Shown: positions 58,073-64,000 of the stretch, piece after piece
How positions within the stretch are numbered: position 1 is the first letter of the stretch
Layout of the letters: the number at the start of each line of letters is the position of its first letter
Assembly: GCA_963716735.1 (NCBI GenBank)
Contig: OY970321.1
Span: 1,736,001 to 1,800,000 of the forward strand
Origin: VRUE01 sp963716735
Lineage (GTDB): Bacteria > Actinomycetota > Thermoleophilia > Solirubrobacterales > 70-9
DNA: 64,000 nt
Reading direction: 5' to 3'
The notes under the pieces: model-generated
Databases searched by the model: none
Seen by the model: only the letters and a program-made list of their open reading frames with translations
Told to the model about the DNA's origin: nothing
Position numbers and translations under genes: made by a program

Positions 58073-59563
58073 TTATCCAGCTTCTGAGTAGACGGGCTCG
58101 CCAACCGGCTGCTCACTACTTTCCGGCACCGGTTCGGAGCGCAGCACGAAGATCGCGATCGCCAGGGCGATGCCGACCATCCCCGCACCGACCAGGTAAG
58201 CGAGATGGAAGCCCGAGTTGAGCGCGGCCTTAAACGCGGTGCCGCCGGCTTCCAGCGTGCTGGTCCGCTCCGCCGCCAACGTCGCCAACACGGCGAGGCC
58301 GATCGCGCCGCCGACCTGGGCGCTGGTGTTGACCACGCCCGAGGCCAGGCCGGCGTCTTCCGGCGTCGCCCCCGACATCGCCAGGGTCATCAGCGAGGGG
58401 AATGAGATCCCGATGCCGACGCCGATCAGGAGCATCGGCGGCAGGACGTCGGCGAGGTACGCGCCGTCGACCGGCGTGCGGGCGAAGAGCAGCAAGGCGA
58501 CCCCGACCAGGACCATGCCGGGGATCAGCATCGCCCGCGGGCCGAAGCGCATGATCAGCTTTTCCGAGTAGCCGAGCGAAAGCGTCCCCATCACCAGGGT
58601 GGCCGGCAGGAAGGCAAGCCCGACCTCGAGCGGGTCGTAGCCGAGGATCTGCTGCAGGTAGAGGGCGCCTAGGAAGAACATCGAGAACATCCCGGCGACG
58701 AGCAGCATCTGCAGGGCGTTGGCGCCGGAGACGTTGCGCGAACGGAACAGGCGCAACGGCATCAATGGGTTGGCGATGCGTGCCTGGCGTATGACGAAGG
58801 CGGTCTCGAGGGCCAGCGAAATCGCGCCGAGCACGAGCGTCTGAGTGGACCCCCAGCCGTTTTCCGCCACCTCGAGGATCGTGTAGACGCCGAGCATCAG
58901 GCCACTGGTGATCAGCACCGCGCCGGGAATGTCGGCACCCTCGCCGAAGCCGAGCCCGGGGCGATCGGCGATCAGACGCCGCGTCATGATTGCGGTGCCG
59001 ATCCCGATCGGCAGGTTGATGAAGAAGATCCAGTGCCAGGCAATCGCCTCGGTCAACACGCCGCCGATCAGAAGGCCGATCGTGCCGCCGGCGGAGGCGA
59101 CGAAGCCGTAGACGCCAATCGCTTTCGCCTGCTCGCGCGGCTCGGGAAACATCGTCACGATCATCCCCAGGATCACCGCCGAGGTCAGCGCGCCGCCGAT
59201 TCCCTGCACGAAGCGGGCGCCGATCAGCATCTCCTGACTCTGAGAGATTCCGCAGAGCAACGAGGCCGTGATGAAGACCGCCAGGCCGGCGAGGAAGATG
59301 CGGCGCTGGCCGAGCAGGTCACCGAGCCGCCCGGCGAGCAGCAAGAGGCCGCCGAAGGGAACGAGGTAGGCGTTGACGACCCAGGCGAGATTGCTCTGCG
59401 AGAAGCCAAGGTCGTCCTGGATGGAGGGCAGGGCGACGTTGACGATCGTGATGTCGAGGACGATCATCAGCATCCCGGCGCAGAGGACGTATAGCGCGAC
59501 CCAGCGGTTGCCCTCCTCAACGGCACTCGCGGGCACTGCCGCTGCTGCTCCATTGGCGCTCAT
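58073..59563 (-). CDS. MFS drug exporter, DHA2 (EmrB/QacA) family
   Basis: A 496-residue transporter with about 14 membrane helices. Motifs: LDITIVNVALPSIQDDLGFSQSNLAWVVNAYLVPFGG (motif D1 region), GRLGDLLGQRRIFLAGL (motif A), GARFVQGIGGALTSAVILGMI (motif B region) and GTIGLLIGGVLTEAIAWHWIFFINLPIG (motif C). ATG 59563 is preceded by AGGAGG. An upstream in-frame ATG at 59596 lacks a site. It is divergent from the HxlR gene and likely regulated by it. Confidence 0.92.
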   Translation of the reverse strand: MSANGAAAAVPASAVEEGNRWVALYVLCAGMLMIVLDITIVNVALPSIQDDLGFSQSNLAWVVNAYLVPFGGLLLLAGRLGDLLGQRRIFLAGLAVFITASLLCGISQSQEMLIGARFVQGIGGALTSAVILGMIVTMFPEPREQAKAIGVYGFVASAGGTIGLLIGGVLTEAIAWHWIFFINLPIGIGTAIMTRRLIADRPGLGFGEGADIPGAVLITSGLMLGVYTILEVAENGWGSTQTLVLGAISLALETAFVIRQARIANPLMPLRLFRSRNVSGANALQMLLVAGMFSMFFLGALYLQQILGYDPLEVGLAFLPATLVMGTLSLGYSEKLIMRFGPRAMLIPGMVLVGVALLLFARTPVDGAYLADVLPPMLLIGVGIGISFPSLMTLAMSGATPEDAGLASGVVNTSAQVGGAIGLAVLATLAAERTSTLEAGGTAFKAALNSGFHLAYLVGAGMVGIALAIAIFVLRSEPVPESSEQPVGEPVYSEAG

Positions 59564-59628
59564 CTCGTTCGCCTCCTCGTCTCTCGGGTTCGTCATGGCG
59601 GCTACCCTAGCAAATAGTTCTTAAACAC

Positions 59629-59640
59629 AACCATTTGGTT
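59629..59640. promoter_or_regulatory. Candidate HxlR operator between efflux and regulator genes
   Basis: AACCA-TT-TGGTT is a perfect inverted repeat that overlaps the -35 box of the HxlR promoter by two bases. A further half-site TGGTT lies at 59657-59661. Confidence 0.55.
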
Positions 59641-59666
59641 GCATTTTTGTATCAAGTGGTTAAACT
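59639..59666 (+). promoter_or_regulatory. Promoter of the HxlR gene
   Basis: TTGCAT (59639-59644), a 16 bp spacer and TAAACT (59661-59666) end 7 nt before ATG 59674. No ribosome site fits between, so the mRNA is likely leaderless. Confidence 0.55.
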
Positions 59667-59673
59667 GGTCGGC

Positions 59674-60366
59674 ATGGCAACGAAGCGCTCATACGGGGAG
59701 GCGTGCCGGTTCGCCTACGCCCTCGACCTCGTCGGCGAGCGCTGGGCTCTGCTCGTCGTGCGCGAGCTGCTGCTCGGCCCAAAGCGCTTCACCGACCTGC
59801 GCGGGGGGCTCCCCCACGCCAGCCCCAACATCCTCTCGGAGCGGTTGCGCGAGCTGGAGCAGGCCGGTGTCGTCCATCGTCGCAAACTGCCGCCGCCGGC
59901 GGCGTCGCAGGTCTACGAGCTGACCGAGTGGGGCAAGGAGCTGGAGCCGGTCGTGACCCAGCTCGGCGCCTGGGGCGCCCGCGCCGCGGCCCCCCCAGAG
60001 CACCAGGAGATCGGCGCCAGCTCAATAGTCCTGGCCCTACGCTCGCTCTTCGACTCGGAGGCCGCGAATGGATTGGAAGCAACTTACGAGCTGCGTCTCG
60101 GCGAGGAGATCTTCAGCGTCGGCATCGCTTCCGGCGAGCTCGAGCTTGGTCGCGGACCGGCCGAAGACCCCGCTGTCGTGATCACGACCGACCCCGGCAC
60201 CCTGGCGGCCCTGCTCACCGGCCAGCTCCCCCAAGAGGACGCCCTGAACTCAGGTGCAGCAAGCATCGACGGGAGCGAGAAAGAGGCCCACCGCTTTCTG
60301 GGGCTCTTCCCAATGCCAGAGCCATGCTCAGCAAGCCCCGAGCTCGCGAAAGCATCAACTCGCTGA
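59674..60366 (+). CDS. HxlR-family regulator with C-terminal SCP2-like domain
   Basis: A 230-residue protein. Residues 8-105 are an HxlR winged helix: CRFAYALDLVGERWALLVVRELLLGPKRFTDLRGGLPHASPNILSERLRELEQAGVV. Residues 120-215 resemble a sterol-carrier-type ligand domain (ATYELRLGEEIFSVGIASGELELGRGPAEDPAVVITTDPGTLAALLTGQL). This pairing is common in actinobacterial regulators of exporters. It is divergent from the MFS gene. Its stop codon touches the second repeat element. Confidence 0.88.
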   Translation: MATKRSYGEACRFAYALDLVGERWALLVVRELLLGPKRFTDLRGGLPHASPNILSERLRELEQAGVVHRRKLPPPAASQVYELTEWGKELEPVVTQLGAWGARAAAPPEHQEIGASSIVLALRSLFDSEAANGLEATYELRLGEEIFSVGIASGELELGRGPAEDPAVVITTDPGTLAALLTGQLPQEDALNSGAASIDGSEKEAHRFLGLFPMPEPCSASPELAKASTR

Positions 60367-60480
60367 GGAGCTGGCCCGATAGGGGTGAAACGTCTTGTAC
60401 TTTTTCGTTGAGCGCTGTAGGGCGCCAGCTAAATCCGACCACCGAAAAAGTTAAGTGAAACCCCTACCGGGCCAGCTCCT
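60366..60480. repeat. Palindromic repeat element, copy 2
   Basis: A 115 bp copy of the element at 57564-57679. The arms are AGGAGCTGGCCCGATAGGGG (60366-60385) and CCCCTACCGGGCCAGCTCCT (60461-60480), paired with one A-C mismatch. Relative to copy 1, AT became GG in the left arm and AT became CC in the right arm, so pairing is kept by compensatory change. The interior is nearly identical. It lies between the convergent HxlR and GDSL genes. Confidence 0.8.
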
Positions 60481-60499
60481 CTGGGACCAAGGCCCTAAC

Positions 60500-61366
60500 T
60501 CATTTGGCCACCGGCCCAAGGATCGCGGCCGCCCCCGTCATCCCGGCCAGGTTGGGATGGATCGGTGCCGCCGGGTTACCCGGCACGACCGGCTCGACCC
60601 AGCGCGTCGAGGAACCCTTGCAGGCGTCGTGGCCGATGCTGGCGTTGTACCAGTTGACCAGCGTGGCCCCGTTTGCCGCCGCCTGCGTGGCGAGCATCGC
60701 GTTCAGTTCTTTCTCCTTCGACCGCAGGTAGGGCACGTCGCCGAAGCCGATCGGCATCTGCGGCCAGCAACCGAAGCCCGTCTCCGGGAAGATCGCCGCG
60801 TAGTTGACGACGAAGACTTTCGCCGACGGCGAGCGGGAATGGATGCCCTGCAGCACCGCCGCCACTTTCGGCGCCGTTGCCGCGATCCGTTCGGCGATCT
60901 GGTCTTTGCCGCCGGCGGTGTATTTGTCTTTGCAGGGCGTGCTGAACGGGTTGATCGTGATGCAGCTGAGGGCGACTTCGGAGAAGCCGATGTCGTTGCC
61001 GCCGATCGTCAGCGAGACCCGCGTCGTTTCGCCGCTCAACGAGTCGAACTGCGGCGGGACGGAGCCGAGTTCGGTCGACTGCGATGCGGTCATGTCCGCG
61101 GTCGTGGCACCGCTGCAGGTGGCGTCTTTCAAGGGCAGGCCGATGGTCGGCGCCGCCAGGTGTGCGTAGTTGTGGTCCGACTTGAGGCAGCCGAGGGGAG
61201 CGATCTGGTTGGGGATGATCGGGCCGGCGGCGTAGGAGTCGCCGAGCGCGACGTAGTTCGCGGCGCGGGCGGCTCCGGCGAAGGCGGCAAGGACCGCGAG
61301 CATCGCGGCTGCCAGCAGGGCCGTTCGCATCAGCCGCCGTGGGTTGGACTGGATCGACTGGTTCAT
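60500..61366 (-). CDS. Secreted SGNH/GDSL hydrolase (lipase/esterase)
   Basis: A 288-residue exported esterase. AAGGAGAG precedes ATG 61366, followed by a signal peptide (LMRTALLAAAMLAVLAAFAGAARA). Block I is NYVALGDSYAAGP (catalytic Ser), block II region SGATTADMTASQ, block III TIGGNDIGF with Gly and Asn of the oxyanion hole, and block V PIHPNLAGM with Asp/His replaced by the usual HPN-type His. The many cysteines suggest disulfides outside the cell. Confidence 0.9.
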   Translation of the reverse strand: MNQSIQSNPRRLMRTALLAAAMLAVLAAFAGAARAANYVALGDSYAAGPIIPNQIAPLGCLKSDHNYAHLAAPTIGLPLKDATCSGATTADMTASQSTELGSVPPQFDSLSGETTRVSLTIGGNDIGFSEVALSCITINPFSTPCKDKYTAGGKDQIAERIAATAPKVAAVLQGIHSRSPSAKVFVVNYAAIFPETGFGCWPQMPIGFGDVPYLRSKEKELNAMLATQAAANGATLVNWYNASIGHDACKGSSTRWVEPVVPGNPAAPIHPNLAGMTGAAAILGPVAK

Positions 61367-61442
61367 TCCATCTCTCCTTCGATTTGAGACTGGGAACAGG
61401 CGGACGAGTAAGCGGCCCGCCCTTACCCAATTTTTACCGAAA

Positions 61443-64000
61443 TTAATCCCGATCAATCGAGTGAGAGCCCCGGACTGGACGTTTTTGCGATTCCCGGTCG
61501 CGGCGCCCCCAGCTGTGACCGGGAGGGACGACCTCACGCAACTGGGTGCGCTCGAGCTCCCTCACCTCGGAGGCGAGGACGTTGGTCGTGCCTTCGCGGC
61601 GCTCGAGCCGCCCCTTGGCGCGGACAAGCGGGGAGGTGCGCACCTCCGACCGGTGGTGATCGTAGACCGGCGGAGGCACGATCAGGTTGACGGTGCCCCG
61701 CTCGTCCTCGAGCAGCACGAAGACGATCCCGCCGGCGGTCTCCGGCCGCTGACGAGCGACGACCATCCCGCCCACCTCGACGATCGTGCCATCGTCTATC
61801 TTCTCCAGGTCGGTGCTGCGCATCAGCTCGGGATCGAGGTCGGGCCGCATCAGCGCCATCGGATGCTCGCCCAGCGTCATCCCGGTCGAGCGGTAGTCGG
61901 CGATCATCTCCTCCCACGTGCCCAGCGGCTTCAACTCAGGCGCCCCGGGGGTCTCCAGAGGGAGCGCCAGCTGCGTTCCCGGGTCATGCCGCACCCCGGT
62001 GCGCGCGATCCCCGCTTCCCAGAGTGCATGGCGTCGCAGAGCCGTGTCGGGACTCACCAGGTCATCTAGAGCGCCGGCCCAGGCGAGACGCTCAAGCCCA
62101 TCGCGGCCGACGCCCCCGCGCGAGGCGAGGTCGACGATGCTCCGGTAGGGGCCGCGGGCGCGCTCAGCTACCAAAGCTTTCATCTCTCCCTCGCGCACCC
62201 CCTTCACGTAGCCGAGCCCGATCCGCACTACCCGCCCGCCGCGCAGCTCCGGCTCGGCGGGTGCCTGCTGCGGTGTCTCGACATGGCAGACGACGCGGCT
62301 GCGATTGACGTCCGGTGGGGCGAGACGGACGCCGCGCCGCTGCGCCTCGTGAGCCAGCGCGTCGGGTGGGTAAAAGCCCATCGGCTGCTCGTTGAGAAGC
62401 GCGCAGAGGAACTCCGGCGCGTAGTGGATCCGCAACCAGGCCGACTGGTAGGCGAGCAGGCCGAAGGCGGCCGAGTGCGCTTTCGGGAAACCGAAGCCGG
62501 AGAAGCCCTGGATCTGCTGCCAGACCCGCTCGGCGGTCTCGAGCGGGACCCTCTTCTCCCCTACGGCCCCGACCAGGAAGCGGTCGTGGAACCCTTCGAT
62601 CGCTTCACTGCTGCGCTTGCGGCTCATCGCCCGCCGCAGCCCGTCGGCCTCCGCATGGGTGAAGCCGGCAAGGGCAATCGCCACCTCGAGCACCTGCTCC
62701 TGATAGACGATCGCGCCGTAGGTCTCCTCCAGCGCCGGCTTCAGCAACTCGTGCTCGTAGGGGATCTCGTAGGAGGGGTCCTCGCGTCGCCGCTTGCGTC
62801 GCTCTATATACGGATGGACCGCGCCGCCCTGGATCGGGCCGGGCCGGACGAGCGCCACCTGCACGGTGAGGTCATCGAGGTTGCGCGGGCGGGTGCGGGG
62901 CAGCATCTGCATCTGGGCGCGGCTCTCGATCTGGAAGACGCCGGTCGTCTCCGCGGCCCGGATCGATTCGAAGGTTTCGCGGTCCTCGAAGTCGATCCGC
63001 GAAAGGTCGAGCCGCCTCCCCCGGGTGCGGTCGACTTCTTCGACGCAGCGCTCGACCGCCGAGAGCATTCCCAGCCCCAACAGGTCGATCTTGAGGAAGC
63101 CGGCGTCCGAGCAGGAGTCCTTGTCCCACTGGACGATCTGCCGCCCCTCCATCGCCGCCGGCACCACCGGGCAGGCGTCGATCAAGGGCTGGGTCGAGAT
63201 CACCATCCCGCCGGAGTGCTGGGAGGCGTGGCGGGGCAGGCCCATCGCCTTTCCGATCAGCCCGACCAGAACCCGCCAGCCGTGCGAGGCGGCGCGCTCA
63301 ACGCCGATCGCGGCGACGACGTCGCGCTCGATCTCGCTGGAGCGCTCGTGGAAGCCGACCGTCTTCGCCACCCGCTCGATCTCGGCCGGCGGCAGCGCCA
63401 GCACCTTGCCGAGGTCGCGCACCGCGCCGCGCGGCCGGTAGGTGGGAAAGGCGGCGACCAGGGCGGAGCGATCGGCGCCGTAGCGCTCGTGCACGCGGGG
63501 AATCAGCTTCTCGCGGATGTCGCGGGGGAAGTCGAGGTCGATGTCGGGGGCGACGGTGTCTTCGTTTACTTCCGCGTTGAGGAAGCGGCCGGAGAACAGG
63601 TTCCTTTCGACCGGGTCGATGTGGGAGAGGCCGGTCAGGTAGCAGACGATCGAGCTGACACTGGAGCCGCGCCCGCGACCGGGAGGCATGATCGAGCGCG
63701 CCGAATCGGGGCCGCGCACCTCGAGCGCCACCTCGCGGGCGAGCTCGAGCAGGTCGCGGTGCAGGAGGAAGAAGCCGGAGAGGCCGCGCACGCGGATCGT
63801 CCGCAGCTCCTCCTCCAACCGTGTCTCGGCTTTTGCCGGCCACCGTGACCCCGCGTAGCGATCCGCCACCAGACTCCGGCAGATCTCGGCCAGCTCGCGG
63901 TCGGCGTCGGGGTTCTCGGAGCCCGGATAGCTGTAGCCCAGATCCGCGGTCAGGTCGAAGCGGAGCCGCTCGGCGAGGCGCAGGGTCTCGGCGACCGCCT
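61443..64000 (-). CDS. dnaE2: DnaE-type DNA polymerase III alpha subunit, probably error-prone DnaE2 (5' end outside window)
   Basis: At least 850 residues of a C-family polymerase, open to the right edge of the window. GRGRGSSVSSIVCYLTG, PDIDLDFPRDIREKLI (catalytic Asp residues, about 63525-63555), FLKIDLLGLGMLSAVERC, ALVRPGPIQGGAVHPYIERR, GFSGFGFPKAHSAAFGLLAYQSAWLR, a helix-hairpin-helix part and a C-terminal OB-fold are present. The sequence just before position 63869, with DLGYSYPGSENPDADRELAEIC, matches DnaE2/ImuC rather than replicative DnaE1. The gene symbol is by pattern and would be firmer if imuA/imuB lie beyond the edge. Confidence 0.85.
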   Translation of the reverse strand, partial: AVAETLRLAERLRFDLTADLGYSYPGSENPDADRELAEICRSLVADRYAGSRWPAKAETRLEEELRTIRVRGLSGFFLLHRDLLELAREVALEVRGPDSARSIMPPGRGRGSSVSSIVCYLTGLSHIDPVERNLFSGRFLNAEVNEDTVAPDIDLDFPRDIREKLIPRVHERYGADRSALVAAFPTYRPRGAVRDLGKVLALPPAEIERVAKTVGFHERSSEIERDVVAAIGVERAASHGWRVLVGLIGKAMGLPRHASQHSGGMVISTQPLIDACPVVPAAMEGRQIVQWDKDSCSDAGFLKIDLLGLGMLSAVERCVEEVDRTRGRRLDLSRIDFEDRETFESIRAAETTGVFQIESRAQMQMLPRTRPRNLDDLTVQVALVRPGPIQGGAVHPYIERRKRRREDPSYEIPYEHELLKPALEETYGAIVYQEQVLEVAIALAGFTHAEADGLRRAMSRKRSSEAIEGFHDRFLVGAVGEKRVPLETAERVWQQIQGFSGFGFPKAHSAAFGLLAYQSAWLRIHYAPEFLCALLNEQPMGFYPPDALAHEAQRRGVRLAPPDVNRSRVVCHVETPQQAPAEPELRGGRVVRIGLGYVKGVREGEMKALVAERARGPYRSIVDLASRGGVGRDGLERLAWAGALDDLVSPDTALRRHALWEAGIARTGVRHDPGTQLALPLETPGAPELKPLGTWEEMIADYRSTGMTLGEHPMALMRPDLDPELMRSTDLEKIDDGTIVEVGGMVVARQRPETAGGIVFVLLEDERGTVNLIVPPPVYDHHRSEVRTSPLVRAKGRLERREGTTNVLASEVRELERTQLREVVPPGHSWGRRDRESQKRPVRGSHSIDRD

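Noticed and set aside
60215..60442. Minus-strand frame and matching plus-strand tails that repeat the same peptide sequence near both palindromic elements
   Set aside because: The shared peptide comes from translating the repeat DNA; the arms show base-pair covariation, not codon conservation.

Overview
The window is a 64 kb stretch of high-GC actinobacterial chromosome. The gene content suggests a member of the Thermoleophilia/Solirubrobacterales: an F420-dependent luciferase-like oxidoreductase, DUF5996 and DUF7218 proteins, a bacterial topoisomerase IB, secreted NlpC/P60-like proteins with a GYDCSGAV core, a lineage-type family of winged-helix regulators, GTG and TTG starts, and many genes that look leaderless. 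This assignment is inferred from gene content, because there is no rRNA or tRNA in the window. No integrated phage, transposase, CRISPR array or tRNA gene was seen. Both ends cut a gene: a YihY/BrkB-family membrane protein on the left and a DnaE-type (probably error-prone, DnaE2) polymerase on the right.

Layout. 1-9.3 kb: a mostly minus-strand stress block with two ferritin-like helical proteins, an unusual epimerase fused to two DUF892-type ferritin-like domains, a frameshifted zinc alcohol dehydrogenase, DUF7218, a flavodoxin-type reductase and topoisomerase IB, then a UspA-like membrane protein and an F420-dependent oxidoreductase. 9.4-14.8 kb: a YbdK-type ligase, a DUF72 protein and two regulator/target divergons (MarR/VOC and TetR/DUF2867) with visible operators, followed by a toxin-antitoxin-like pair. 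15-19.2 kb: a DUF1800-DUF1501-cupredoxin secretion-type operon and an RHH/ParE pair. 19.3-29.4 kb: a secreted protein, a SprT-like protease, a ferredoxin reductase/acyl desaturase pair resembling Rv3230c-DesA3, a three-domain GMC oxidoreductase-alpha/beta hydrolase fusion, a GH3 hexosaminidase and a cNMP-domain thioredoxin-reductase-like flavoprotein.

29.4-40.9 kb: the most unusual region. Three genes encode one family of winged-helix regulators (four copies of the module, since one gene is an internal duplication). Each of two loci also carries a tiny gene for a 19-residue peptide with SIRK at residues 14-17. Each peptide gene is divergent from a regulator, is followed at once by a strong hairpin, and is preceded by motifs shared between the loci. 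I regard this as a candidate undescribed micropeptide (or leader peptide)-regulator system. Around it lie two paralogous NlpC/P60-like proteins, sugar/nucleoside-type kinases, a PdxH-like oxidase and further regulators.

40.9-53.6 kb: ordinary accessory and housekeeping genes, including a PAS-GGDEF cyclase, an epimerase plus SigJ-type sigma factor, a VWA protein, a DEAD-box helicase operon, a DUF2442/DUF4160 pair, DUF5996, a BacA-like protein and an NmrA-like protein. 53.6-64 kb: a hydrolase-guanylate cyclase fusion, a DrrA/DrrB-type ABC exporter with two permeases, and a VOC-MFS-HxlR efflux cassette. That cassette is bracketed by two copies of a roughly 116 bp palindromic element whose arms show compensatory base changes. 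A secreted GDSL hydrolase and the DnaE gene follow.

A recurring feature is a -10-like hexamer ending 6-7 nt before the start codon (nine genes), which points to widespread leaderless translation.
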